A DNA stretch of 64,000 nt, taken from contig WGMG01000006.1 in assembly GCA_016125185.1 (NCBI GenBank), forward strand, positions 1 to 64,000, written 5' to 3'. The position numbers and the translations under genes are program-made. The stretch's first letter is position 1; each line of letters begins with the position of its first letter. The notes under the pieces are model-generated. The model was not told the DNA's origin. It saw nothing but the letters and a program-made list of their open reading frames with translations, and did no database searches. Shown piece by piece: positions 44,420 to 53,205 of this stretch. Origin of the DNA: Armatimonadota bacterium (lineage in GTDB: Bacteria; Armatimonadota; Fimbriimonadia; Fimbriimonadales; Fimbriimonadaceae).

Positions 44420-46680
44420 GGTTTGGGCGGGACCGGTGGATTACCGCCCGCTTTTGCCGCCGCAGCCTTGATTCCGTCCATCGCCTTCATTCGATCTTGC
44501 AGGCTCTGGGGCAGTTGGTCCTTCGTGTACGCCTTCGAGTTATCCACCGAGACATCGTAGAGGGTGGCTATGTACGAGGCGTTGCGCCCAAGCCGGAAGA
44601 ACAGAATGTACGAGGTTTGCTTCGCCAGGTGGTACTCGTCGAAGTTTCGCTTGAGGGCGGCACCGAAGCCAGGAATATCGCTATTCATCATGCTCAACAT
44701 CTCGGGCATCGTGATCATGCTATTGCCGGTCGATTTGTCGGTTGCTTTGACGCTATCGAGCGCCATTGTTTTGAGTTGGATAGAGCCAACTACCGGAATG
44801 CCGTCGGGAAGCAGAACCGTTCGTTCGCTATCCATGGCCGACTCTCCCATGCCGAGCATCGACATCAGTGGACCTGCCATCGACATTCCAAGGCCGGTCA
44901 TGCCGGCCATATCGTTTGTATCCTCACTGTCCGCGCCAAAGGCTTTCGCCATCTCGTCGTCAAACTTCATTGGCGGCATGGTTCCGTTGTAGACCATCCG
45001 GCTGAGGATGGTTCGCTGTGGCGGTGTCAGAGCCGCAAGCGAAACCGGTCGCTTGGCGGCAAGACTCTCCTTTTGGAAGTCTGTAAGCGTCGCGTATAGC
45101 TTCAGCGAATCGAAACCGATCGACGTAAGGGCCGAGGCGGAGCCGAGGTCGGAGGTGTGGAATACGGCTGTGACGAGGGGAAGAGCAAGGAGTTCCGAAC
45201 CCCGCGCTGAATCCTGGGCGGTAGCGAAGGTCGCGCAGTCGTCGAGGTTAACATAACCCTTGGTTTGACCAGCCTTGATCAAGTTGGAAAGGGCGTCACG
45301 TTTGCAGAAGGCAGAGCGCAGTTCAAGTGGCGATGACGCTTGCATGAGTTGCCAACTGCCGTCTTCGGCGATCTTCTCAGTTAGGCTTCGGTCGATCGAG
45401 TCCATGACCCCTTCGATCGTCTGGTCCGGCTTGATAAGCTGTTCGGCCAGCGTTTGAATGACGTCGTCCGATGGCAGGGCGACTACGTTTTTGCCTTGTG
45501 ATGCCTCATAGTCGAGGATTGGGCCAAGCAGATACGCCAGCGGTTCGTTCTTCTTTGGGTCGGCCATCAGGGACTGAATGGATGCGGGAATTCCATGAGG
45601 AGTCGGGACTTGGGTTTGGCTGAAGATACTGTCTTCGCCGACGAACATCGACATCGCGCCAGCGAAGCCACTCTGCGCTTTCATCAGCATGCCCATGAAC
45701 GGGTCGATCTTCTTGCCGTCCTCAAGGGCCTGGGCGTAGTTCCGAGCGGCCACCGCCACGTCTAGCTTGGTTTCCCCCTTCACCTTCGGGCGGGCATCCT
45801 CGGGGTTCACGATGGGCAGTTGGACGGTGCGGCTGTAGACGCCGACGCCGTCACCGGTGTACGCGGCGATCTCCACCGACAGCGTCTTTCGCTGGCTAAT
45901 CTGGAAGATCGCTTGGAAGGTCTGAATTTGGTTCACCAGTTCGGGATGGCGAAGTGGCTTGCCGCCGAACATCATGGACATGTCAAAGCCCTGGTTCTGG
46001 TCGTTGCCAGCTTTGGCCTTCGGTTCTTCCGCCGCGAGCTTCTTGATGTGGTCACGAATGGCGTTGATCGCTTTGCCGGGCATCAGCGCTTGCATCTGCG
46101 TTGGAGTGCTGCTGAGGACGACTCGTCGGCCCTCGACGATGGAGCTTAGGTCTTTCGATCCGATGACCTTCAGCAGGTTCATCGTGCCCTCGTCGGCGTC
46201 AAACATATGGCCGAAAATCTCACCCATCATCTTGGAAATAGCTTTGGGGTCGTTTTGGGCTCCCTTGGCAAGCTCCTCGATATCGGCTGGCTTCCTCTTT
46301 TCGGGGGCGGGCTGGTTGATGGTCGCTTCGATGGCGGCGATGAGGTCGGGATCGCCGGCCTTTTCTTGGTCATGGCGGAGGTCTTGCGGCGCAATTAGAT
46401 AGTAGTTGTCGTCTTTCTTTTCCCACTCCGCCCCAGACACTGATGCCAGCTTGTCCAGAAGGTCTTTGACCGACACATCCTTGACATTAATGTAGACCGG
46501 GTAAGCCTTCAGGTCGCCGAACGCGGCCATGGGGATGTGAGTTTCGGCCGAAATCCTAGCAACGACATCGCCTAGCGGTTCGAAGTCGCTTTTGAATGTA
46601 ATCGTCGATTGCTGGAATCCCAGAACGGTGGCTAAAGCAAGTGACAGCATGTTTGTCTTAGTTATACGCGGTTTGGCCAT
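44416..46680 (-). CDS. large exported protein with an N-terminal STN-like domain
   Basis: 754 residues with a signal peptide (LSLALATVLGF). Residues 25-95 form an STN/secretin-TonB-like fold (ITFKSDFEPLGDVVARISAETHIP, then VYINVKDVSVKDLLDKLASVSGAEW and YYLIAPQD), typical of secretins and FecA-type receptors. The remaining 650 residues are helical and low in diagnostic motifs, with a Met/Gly-rich stretch near 600 (DMAGMTGLGMSMAGPLMSMLG). It lacks the C-terminal secretin beta-domain pattern. The start is divergent from the rluD-like gene, 32 bases away, with a GAATTC palindrome between. It may be an envelope polymer-associated protein; function is unknown. Confidence 0.6.
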   Translation of the reverse strand: MAKPRITKTNMLSLALATVLGFQQSTITFKSDFEPLGDVVARISAETHIPMAAFGDLKAYPVYINVKDVSVKDLLDKLASVSGAEWEKKDDNYYLIAPQDLRHDQEKAGDPDLIAAIEATINQPAPEKRKPADIEELAKGAQNDPKAISKMMGEIFGHMFDADEGTMNLLKVIGSKDLSSIVEGRRVVLSSTPTQMQALMPGKAINAIRDHIKKLAAEEPKAKAGNDQNQGFDMSMMFGGKPLRHPELVNQIQTFQAIFQISQRKTLSVEIAAYTGDGVGVYSRTVQLPIVNPEDARPKVKGETKLDVAVAARNYAQALEDGKKIDPFMGMLMKAQSGFAGAMSMFVGEDSIFSQTQVPTPHGIPASIQSLMADPKKNEPLAYLLGPILDYEASQGKNVVALPSDDVIQTLAEQLIKPDQTIEGVMDSIDRSLTEKIAEDGSWQLMQASSPLELRSAFCKRDALSNLIKAGQTKGYVNLDDCATFATAQDSARGSELLALPLVTAVFHTSDLGSASALTSIGFDSLKLYATLTDFQKESLAAKRPVSLAALTPPQRTILSRMVYNGTMPPMKFDDEMAKAFGADSEDTNDMAGMTGLGMSMAGPLMSMLGMGESAMDSERTVLLPDGIPVVGSIQLKTMALDSVKATDKSTGNSMITMPEMLSMMNSDIPGFGAALKRNFDEYHLAKQTSYILFFRLGRNASYIATLYDVSVDNSKAYTKDQLPQSLQDRMKAMDGIKAAAAKAGGNPPVPPKP

Positions 46681-46712
46681 ATCGGCTTCAAGAATTCGGT
46701 ATTTTGAGACCT

Positions 46713-47621
46713 ATGTTGCGGCTGACCGTTGATTCACTGGATCGTCTCGATAAGTTCTTGGCCGCGCGATTTCCCGACCACTCCCGATCCAAGATTGCCA
46801 AGCACATCGAGGAGGGGAAGGTGCTGGTGAATGGGAACGGCGAGAAGTCGTCGTTCAAGCTTCGGATTGGCGATGTTGTCGAGATGGAGGAGTTGAGCGA
46901 GACGGAGGCTCACGACCTTACTCCGTTCGCGATGGAAATCGAGATCGTGTACGAAGACGATGACATGCTGATCGTCAATAAGCCGCGCGGCTTGGCGGCA
47001 CACCCGGCGGCGTCTCTGCGGGAGCCTTCGTTGGTGAATGTCCTGTTAGCGCGGGGCGGGGAGCTCAGCACGATTGGTGGCGAGTTCCGACCGGGCATCG
47101 TGCATCGGCTCGACAAGGATACGACCGGCCTGATGGTGGTGGCGAAGAACGACTTTGCCCACGCCGCGCTGGCGGCGATGATCGAAAAGAAAGAGGCTCA
47201 TCGGCGTTACTTTGCCGTGGTGGCAGGGGAGGTGGATCGGGACGTCTTCACGGTTGACGCACCGATAGCGCGCAACCCAGCCAACCGACAGCAGATGACG
47301 GTCGACGTGCATGGCAAGCGAGCGGTGACGCATGTGAAGAAGGTGGCGCGGTTGGTGCAGGGGACGCTGGTCGCGTGCCGACTGGAGACGGGGCGCACCC
47401 ACCAAATTCGAGTCCATTTGCGGGCGCTTGGGCACCCGGTGCTGGGCGATTCCCTGTATGCGCCGAAGGAGCAGAGCGTTGGACCAATGCAACTGCATGC
47501 CGCGTATTTGGCAGTGGTTCAGCCACGGACGGGCGAACCAGTGGCAGCGTATGCGATGCCGCCGGAAGATTTTTCGGGTCGGGAGTTCGCCGCTCGGGAT
47601 GTGATCGAGGGGTTTGAATAG
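46713..47621 (+). CDS. RluD-family 23S rRNA pseudouridine synthase
   Basis: 302 residues. The N-terminal S4 domain (LDKFLAARFPDHSRSKIAKHIEEGKVLVNG) is followed by the catalytic domain: VNKPRGLAAHP, then HRLDKDTTGLMVVAKND with the catalytic Asp in the RLDK motif, and a C-terminal GRTHQIRVHLRALGHPVLGD. It isomerises uridines in 23S rRNA helix 69 or equivalent positions (RluD type); which of RluC or RluD cannot be fixed. ATG at 46713 is chosen because TATTTT (46700-46705) lies seven bases upstream; a TTG at 46704 is in frame and would add three residues. Before the ATG, GAGACCT is identical to that before the lipoprotein gene at 1749. Confidence 0.9.
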   Translation: MLRLTVDSLDRLDKFLAARFPDHSRSKIAKHIEEGKVLVNGNGEKSSFKLRIGDVVEMEELSETEAHDLTPFAMEIEIVYEDDDMLIVNKPRGLAAHPAASLREPSLVNVLLARGGELSTIGGEFRPGIVHRLDKDTTGLMVVAKNDFAHAALAAMIEKKEAHRRYFAVVAGEVDRDVFTVDAPIARNPANRQQMTVDVHGKRAVTHVKKVARLVQGTLVACRLETGRTHQIRVHLRALGHPVLGDSLYAPKEQSVGPMQLHAAYLAVVQPRTGEPVAAYAMPPEDFSGREFAARDVIEGFE

Positions 47622-47629
47622 AGTCCAGG

Positions 47630-47659
47630 TTGGAGTAACTGGAGTAAATTCGCTAAACT
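47630..47659 (+). promoter_or_regulatory. promoter of the HNH nuclease gene
   Basis: TTGGAG (47630-47635), an 18-base spacer and TAAACT (47654-47659). The ATG at 47669 follows 9 bases later without a Shine-Dalgarno, so a leaderless transcript is likely. Confidence 0.5.
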
Positions 47660-47668
47660 CATTTCAAT

Positions 47669-48583
47669 ATGAACCTATACGTTGGAGTGACCGACTACGA
47701 TTGGTTTCGCCAACTTAGATCGGACCAGCCAAGCGAAGTGAACTTTTGGTTACCTAGCCCAAATCAAGGATTTCGATATCTTAATCCCGGCCAACCATTT
47801 CTCTTTAAACTTCACTCTCCAAGAAACTACATTGTTGGCGGTGGGTATTTTGCGTGCTTTTCGGTGTTGCCTGTCTCTTTAGCTTGGGATGCTTTCGGCA
47901 GGAAAAATGGTGTTGAAAGTAAAGCAGAACTTTTATCGAGAATCACAAAGTACAGAAGCAAAAGCGAACGACTTTCCGATCCGGAGATAGGTTGCATAGT
48001 CTTAACGGAACCATTCTTTTTCGATGAGGAAAATTGGATTGATCAACCGAGTGATTGGAGCCCAAACATCGTGCGCGGGAAAGGATACGGCATGTACCAT
48101 GGTATTGGGGGCCAAATTTGGGATCAGATTCTGGGACGAGCCACGATGGTTGTAAGAGAGCAATCAAGGAACCAAAGGGAAATGTTTGGCAACTCTTACT
48201 TACAGAAGGCCCGCCTTGGTCAGGGCGCGTTCCGAGTCTTGACCCTTCAAAATTATAGTGGCCGATGTTGTATTACCGGCGAAAACACAGCTCCAGTACT
48301 ACAGGCCGCCCATATACAGGCTGTTCACAAGGATGGAGACCATCGACTTCAAAACGGCCTACTGATGCGTGCCGACATCCATATTCTTTTCGACCGTGGG
48401 CTCATTGGAATGGACGAGGACTATAGAATTCGGATTAGCCCTCAAATTCGCGAACAATACCTGAATGGGCGGGTCTATTACGAACACGATGGACAGTTAA
48501 TGAGGTCAATCCCGAAAGATGAAGAATTACGTCCAGATCGAGACTTACTAAAGGTAAGAATGGATGAAATGTTTGTGGCCTAG
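47669..48583 (+). CDS. HNH endonuclease with an N-terminal PUA-like domain, probable modification-dependent nuclease
   Basis: 304 residues. The N-terminal 150 residues match a family of bacterial HNH proteins with a PUA/EVE/SRA-like fold: YVGVTDYDWFRQLRSD, then GQPFLFKLHSPRNYIVGGGYF and IGCIVLTEPFFF. The C-terminal HNH domain has CCITGE with His215 (AAHI), Asn229 (LQNGLL) and His238 (ADIHILFD) as ββα-metal residues. It is thought to act as a modified-DNA-dependent nuclease in relatives. The gene is visibly more AT-rich than flanking housekeeping genes and stands alone, with no methylase, suggesting horizontal acquisition. Defence use is an inference. Confidence 0.75.
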   Translation: MNLYVGVTDYDWFRQLRSDQPSEVNFWLPSPNQGFRYLNPGQPFLFKLHSPRNYIVGGGYFACFSVLPVSLAWDAFGRKNGVESKAELLSRITKYRSKSERLSDPEIGCIVLTEPFFFDEENWIDQPSDWSPNIVRGKGYGMYHGIGGQIWDQILGRATMVVREQSRNQREMFGNSYLQKARLGQGAFRVLTLQNYSGRCCITGENTAPVLQAAHIQAVHKDGDHRLQNGLLMRADIHILFDRGLIGMDEDYRIRISPQIREQYLNGRVYYEHDGQLMRSIPKDEELRPDRDLLKVRMDEMFVA

Positions 48584-48586
48584 TAC

Positions 48587-49447
48587 TCAAAAATCCACCG
48601 GGCGCAGGTAGTACTCGTTGATGGCCGTGTTGCTCAGCATTGCCACGGTTGGAAGTTTTCGCTTCCAGTGCGTACTGCTGACGCGTCGCCACACGATGTC
48701 GACTTCGGCTTCGGGAAAGCCCATTGCGATTAGTGCCGAGCGAGTGTAGCCCTGCACGACGTAGTGCAGAATGCGGTCGGCCTTCAGGTACGAAATGCCG
48801 AAGTCACTCTCGTCGGTTTGCCCCTTCACCAGATCGGCGGTCGCGGGCTTTTTCACGATGATCGATGGGACACCGAGGGCTTCGGCGAGATCCCAAACTT
48901 GCGTTTTGAAAAGGTCGCCAATCGGGTTGATCGGAGGGGCATCGTCGGCGTGCCACGTGTAATAGCCGAACAGTCGCTCGCTTTTGTTGCCGGTGCCGAT
49001 GGGAATGCCTCCGACCTCGGCGCTTTGGTCGAAAAGGACGATCATACGGCTCCGCGCACAGATGTTGCCCAGCCGCTGGGAGTTGATGTCGTGGTCGAAC
49101 TTCGCGTATCCATCAACCATGTCTGTGATCGGGATCGTTTCGCAGTGGATGCCGAGGTCATCGATGACCAACTGAGCATGGTCAAGACTCTCCTGACTCG
49201 AAATCTTGTAGGGCATGCGGAAAGCGTAGGTGTTCTCCGGTCCAAACGCTCGGGCGCAGAGATACGCCACCACAGCTGAATCCACGCCACCGGACAGGCC
49301 CAATACGACCTTCTTCATTTGCCGTCGCCGAATCACCTCGTCTTGCAGAAATGCCGTCAGCCAGTTTGCCACCTGCTCGGCGTTGATGGCCAGCGGATTG
49401 GGGTCGAGATCGGCGATCTTTGGCGCGCGGATGACGGGTAGCGGCAT
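48587..49447 (-). CDS. nadE: NAD+ synthetase, ammonia-dependent form
   Basis: 286 residues. The adenylation PP-loop SGGVDS is at residues 52-57, followed by a TGNKSERLFGYYTWHADDAPPINPIGDLFKTQVW block that is diagnostic of NadE. It has no N-terminal nitrilase/glutaminase domain, so ammonia rather than glutamine is the likely amide donor. It completes NAD+ synthesis from nicotinate adenine dinucleotide. The ATG has TAAACT seven bases upstream on the minus strand (49455-49460) and no Shine-Dalgarno. It is convergent with the HNH gene, whose stop is 3 bases away. Confidence 0.94.
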   Translation of the reverse strand: MPLPVIRAPKIADLDPNPLAINAEQVANWLTAFLQDEVIRRRQMKKVVLGLSGGVDSAVVAYLCARAFGPENTYAFRMPYKISSQESLDHAQLVIDDLGIHCETIPITDMVDGYAKFDHDINSQRLGNICARSRMIVLFDQSAEVGGIPIGTGNKSERLFGYYTWHADDAPPINPIGDLFKTQVWDLAEALGVPSIIVKKPATADLVKGQTDESDFGISYLKADRILHYVVQGYTRSALIAMGFPEAEVDIVWRRVSSTHWKRKLPTVAMLSNTAINEYYLRPVDF

Positions 49448-49454
49448 TGACTTC

Positions 49455-49460
49455 AGTTTA
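49455..49460 (-). promoter_or_regulatory. putative -10 box of nadE
   Basis: On the minus strand TAAACT ends seven bases before the nadE ATG. The same TAAACT-7-ATG arrangement occurs at 846 and 51048. Confidence 0.4.
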
Positions 49461-49486
49461 CAGTTTGGAGTCGGGAGTTTGCCGTT

Positions 49487-50884
49487 TTATGGCGCGGGTG
49501 GGTCGCTGCGCTTGAGGACCAAATCGCGCTGGATATAGAGCGGCACACCAGGTGTGTCCTGCTCGATGAGGGCGTACGCCTTTTGAATGTTCTTAGTCGT
49601 GTCGATGCCGCGCTGGGCTTCTTCGATAAGCAAATCCACCTGGGGATTGTTGTAGCCGGAGTGGTTTTCACTGCTCTTGGAGTGGAAAAGCATCGGAATG
49701 GTGTTGAGCGGGCCATCGAAGTCCGGTTGCCACCCGGTGAAAAGGATCGGGATTTCGCCTTTGGCATTCTTCTCCAGCATGGCGCCGCTGGGCATCGCTC
49801 GGCCCTGGACGTCCATTCCCGCGCTCCGCAATGTTGTCACCACCGCCTCCACACTCGGGTTCTGCATGCCAATCTCAGCATACGTGATCTCGAAATGGGC
49901 TTTCGAGACGATCTTGGGGTTCGTGATGCCCGACGAGGGCAATGGGTCGGTGCCCGAAAGGGCGAGGAAGTTGCTCGCTGGGGTGACGACCCCGCCAAGA
50001 ACCTTGGCGAAATCTGTGTTAGCGTGGACGATGCTGCCAACCTGATAGCGAAGCTCCTTGGTGAGTTCGAGCTTCGTTTTCGGATTGAATTGGAGGTAGA
50101 CCAGGGTGGTCGGACCACCTTTGTCGAGGTTGGCGTGCTTGCCCACGACGCCCGCCTCGTGGGCGGCGAACATCGCATAGTCGGCTTGGTTGGTGTCGAA
50201 GAGGTTCAGTCGGTTTGCAGAGTCGCCAGCGAATCGGAAGCGGAGGATTTGCCCGGTTTTGGTTTGCTTGAGCTTCCATTCGCGACCCGTTTCGACGCTT
50301 TCGAAGGTCCAGTTGCCCGCACCATAGCCCGGGTTGGTGTCGGTAATGGGCTTTCGGAGAGCGACCGTTTTGTGGTTGACGACGCCGAAAGCGGTGTTCT
50401 TCAGCTTGTTGATGAAGCTGGCGTCGATGTGGCTGAGTTGGATGACGACCGAGCCATCCGGCTGAAGCTTGACGCCCTGCAAATGCTCGGATTTTCCGTT
50501 GGTGAAGTCCTCGCTGCCGATTATTTCAGATGCGAACTGGTTACCCAGCCCGGACTGGTTTTCGGGGAGAAGGCACCGCTCAAGCGTGAAGCGAATGTCG
50601 TCGGCCGTCACTGGGTCGCCGTTGCCGAACTTCGCATCCTTAACCTTCAGGTAATAGACCGTCGGTTTGTCCTGGCCCATGTCCTCGCAGAGTTGGCCGA
50701 TAGACGGATAGACATAGGAGAGAACTTTGCCAGTGGTCCAATCCTGGATCGCGGCCGGGTCGAGCGTTTTCACATCGTAGCGGGTCAGCCAAACGAATTC
50801 GTTGGATTTCCTCGGCGTGTCGGACATTTTCGAGCATCCGGCGAGGATGAGGGTGACGGCAAGAATCGCCAGGGTCCGAGTCAT
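49487..50884 (-). CDS. peptide/nickel-type ABC substrate-binding lipoprotein (SBP_bac_5)
   Basis: 465 residues. The lipoprotein signal is MTRTLAILAVTLILAGC with the lipid-modified Cys17. The body has the SBP family 5 pattern: FVWLTRYDVKTLDPAAIQDWTTGKVLSYVY near the start, then LKVKDAKFGNGDPVTADDIRFTLERCL, and a C-terminal domain with GIPILFTGWQPDFDGPLN-type segments. It binds peptides, nickel or related solutes extracytoplasmically. On the minus strand TACAAT (50891-50896) lies six bases before the ATG. No permease or ATPase adjoins it. The DppB/DppC genes at 9375-11163 are of the matching type, but the pairing is untested. Confidence 0.85.
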   Translation of the reverse strand: MTRTLAILAVTLILAGCSKMSDTPRKSNEFVWLTRYDVKTLDPAAIQDWTTGKVLSYVYPSIGQLCEDMGQDKPTVYYLKVKDAKFGNGDPVTADDIRFTLERCLLPENQSGLGNQFASEIIGSEDFTNGKSEHLQGVKLQPDGSVVIQLSHIDASFINKLKNTAFGVVNHKTVALRKPITDTNPGYGAGNWTFESVETGREWKLKQTKTGQILRFRFAGDSANRLNLFDTNQADYAMFAAHEAGVVGKHANLDKGGPTTLVYLQFNPKTKLELTKELRYQVGSIVHANTDFAKVLGGVVTPASNFLALSGTDPLPSSGITNPKIVSKAHFEITYAEIGMQNPSVEAVVTTLRSAGMDVQGRAMPSGAMLEKNAKGEIPILFTGWQPDFDGPLNTIPMLFHSKSSENHSGYNNPQVDLLIEEAQRGIDTTKNIQKAYALIEQDTPGVPLYIQRDLVLKRSDPPAP

Positions 50885-50890
50885 GTGGTT

Positions 50891-50896
50891 ATTGTA
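50891..50896 (-). promoter_or_regulatory. putative -10 box of the binding lipoprotein gene
   Basis: TACAAT on the minus strand, six bases before the ATG at 50884. No Shine-Dalgarno intervenes. The 176-base divergent gap also holds AGGCGA/TCGCCT and CCCCTT/AAGGGG hairpins. Confidence 0.4.
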
Positions 50897-51060
50897 CGGT
50901 GAGGGAAGGAGAGTTCGACAGGCGATTGTCGCCTATCCCCCCGGTTCGTTCCTCACCGGCCCCTTCGCCAAGGGGCATCTCATTATTGCTAGCCGGAGTC
51001 AATCGTTTGACTATACTGCGCGAGGTTCCATCGGAATCGAATTCGACTAAACTCTAGCCG

Positions 51061-53199
51061 ATGACTTTTGCTTTGGCTGCTATTCTCCTTTCTGCTTCCC
51101 AAGTAGACAATCTTTCGGCTTTCGCCGCAGGCTTTGCCGAGAAGGCGGGGACGCTTACCGCCAATGGCGGACTGCCGGGAATCGTGATGGCGTTTGGGCC
51201 CAACGCCGAGGTGCTGGCGGTGGCCAAAGACGGCAAGACGACCAAGCCGATCATCGCCGCCGCGACGTACGGCAAGGGGCGGGTCGCGATCCTCGGGCAC
51301 GGAAGTATTCTCGCCAAGCCGGGCAACGAGGCGATGTCGCGCACGTTGTTTGCGTGGGTTCATCAGTCAAGTAAGCCGATCGGACTCTTCACCAACATTC
51401 CGCTGAGTCCGGCGTTCGGCGAACCCAAGACCTACCGAAGCAAAAGCTCGATCCCCGCCGCCATCCGCGAGTGCGGCACGCTGGTCTTCGATCAAGACCC
51501 AGGCGATGGCGACCCGAAGGTCGAGGAAATGCTCGATCAATACGTGCGGGACGGCGGTGGACTGGTGCTGGCTGGTCCGGCGTGGGGATGGCTCCAGTTG
51601 CATCCTGGACAAGAGCTTTGGAAGGATCATGGCGGTCAACGCTTGCTCTCCAAAATGGGCCTCGGATTTGCAGATGGGACGATCGATCCGGTGAAAGGGC
51701 AGATCGATTTATATCCAGCCAAACCGGCTCAGCAAGTGGGGCGTGCGATGGCGATGGTCCGAAGCAAACGCATGTTGTCGCCCGAGGAGGCAAAGCTGGT
51801 CGGCGAAACTTTGGAGACGGCCATGGGTGCATTGGCACCAGACAATCCGATCCAGAAGCAGCTCGAATCGATGCTGAACGCGGATCAAAACGACATCCGT
51901 CCGACGAAGGAAAAGCCGCTCACTGCCAGCCAATTTCAACTCAGGCTCGCGGCCCAATACTACGACAAGATGTGGCGTCAGCTTCCGCCCGAAAAGGTGA
52001 CTGCTCATCCGGCGGCACAGGACTTTCCCGGACCGGTGACCACGACTGAACGCACAGACATGGAAGTGAGGATCGGCGGAAAGAAGCGTCGATGGTGGTC
52101 AACGGGCGCCTACGCCGCACCTGGAGAGGTCGTCACGGTTCGACTGCCGCAAGAACTGCGTGGCCTTGGAATTCGGCTGCGTATCGGCGGTCATCGGGAC
52201 ACGCTTTGGCACCTGGACAAGTGGGAGCGATTCCCGAGCATCACGCTTGAGGTGCCGATCAAGAACGGTGTTGGTAAGGCGGCCAACCCGTTTGGAGGAC
52301 TGGTGTACCTCGTCTGCGACAAGGTCATCCCGTCCGGTACGGTCGAGATCGAGCATGTCGTCCAGGCACCGGTTTACTTCTTAGGGCAGACTTCGGAAAG
52401 TGAGTGGAAGAAGATTCGGACGTCGGGAGTGCCGTGGGGTGAAGTCGTAGCCAATAACTGCGTGGTGTGCGTGCCGTCGTCGGTTCTCAAGACGCTAGAC
52501 GATCCTAAACCGGTTGCTGAGTATTGGGACGAGGTGGTGCAACAGGTTGAGTTTTTGTACTCCGTGCCGGAGGGCACCAACGAGGAACGCTACCAAGTCG
52601 ATCGGCAGATTTCGGCGGGTTACATGCACTCCGGCTATCCGATCATGACGTGGGAGGACGTGTCGGCCAAGTTCGTCGATATCTCGATTCTACGTGGCAA
52701 CGATGGCGACAAGAATTGGGGCTTTTACCATGAGATTGGGCACAACTTCCAACGGCCCTCGTGGACTTGGAGCGGATGGGGTGAGACGACCAACAACCTG
52801 TACAGCCTCTACGGCGGTGAGCATTTTAACCACGACATGAGTGGTGGGCACGGCGCGATGAAGGTGGACAAGCGCGAGGAGCGAATGAAGACGGTCCTCG
52901 CCAATCCGGGCAAGGAAGAGTATTTCGACAAGGACCCTTGGTACGGGTTGACGTTCCTGCGGGCGATCCGGGAAGAGTTCGGATGGAAGCCGTTCCAGAC
53001 TATTTTTGCCGAGTTTCGCGATCTTCCGCGCGACCAACAACCGAAGTCCGAACTCGAGAAGCACGACCAGTTCTTGGTGCGCATGTCGACCATCCTGAAG
53101 CGGGACCTCAGCCGTTACCTCATGGCATGGGGGGTGCCGCTTTCGGATGATGCGAAGGCGAAGTGTCGCCAATATCCCGAGTGGATGCCGAAAGTGTAA
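51061..53199 (+). CDS. secreted M60/enhancin-type metallopeptidase with an N-terminal amidotransferase-like region
   Basis: 712 residues. A short signal leads a region (about residues 25-230) with a glutamine-amidotransferase/ThuA-like fold pattern (GRVAILGHGSILA, then GGGLVLAGPAWGW). The M60 domain follows: HEIGHNFQ at 557-564 is the zinc HEXXH motif, and the second metal ligand is Glu575 in GWGETTNN, 14 residues after His561. M60 enzymes cleave mucin-like glycoproteins or are viral enhancins. The gene has TAAACT (51048-51053) seven bases before the ATG. The natural substrate cannot be deduced; cell-surface or extracellular protein degradation is probable. Confidence 0.82.
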   Translation: MTFALAAILLSASQVDNLSAFAAGFAEKAGTLTANGGLPGIVMAFGPNAEVLAVAKDGKTTKPIIAAATYGKGRVAILGHGSILAKPGNEAMSRTLFAWVHQSSKPIGLFTNIPLSPAFGEPKTYRSKSSIPAAIRECGTLVFDQDPGDGDPKVEEMLDQYVRDGGGLVLAGPAWGWLQLHPGQELWKDHGGQRLLSKMGLGFADGTIDPVKGQIDLYPAKPAQQVGRAMAMVRSKRMLSPEEAKLVGETLETAMGALAPDNPIQKQLESMLNADQNDIRPTKEKPLTASQFQLRLAAQYYDKMWRQLPPEKVTAHPAAQDFPGPVTTTERTDMEVRIGGKKRRWWSTGAYAAPGEVVTVRLPQELRGLGIRLRIGGHRDTLWHLDKWERFPSITLEVPIKNGVGKAANPFGGLVYLVCDKVIPSGTVEIEHVVQAPVYFLGQTSESEWKKIRTSGVPWGEVVANNCVVCVPSSVLKTLDDPKPVAEYWDEVVQQVEFLYSVPEGTNEERYQVDRQISAGYMHSGYPIMTWEDVSAKFVDISILRGNDGDKNWGFYHEIGHNFQRPSWTWSGWGETTNNLYSLYGGEHFNHDMSGGHGAMKVDKREERMKTVLANPGKEEYFDKDPWYGLTFLRAIREEFGWKPFQTIFAEFRDLPRDQQPKSELEKHDQFLVRMSTILKRDLSRYLMAWGVPLSDDAKAKCRQYPEWMPKV

Positions 53200-53205
53200 G
53201 GTTTG

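Noticed and set aside
49583-50902. 439-codon open frame antisense to the binding lipoprotein
   Set aside because: No start signal or domain pattern; the lipoprotein has a clear lipobox and family motifs.
50885-51060. Possible riboswitch in the divergent gap before the M60 gene
   Set aside because: Only two short hairpins are seen and no known aptamer core could be matched.
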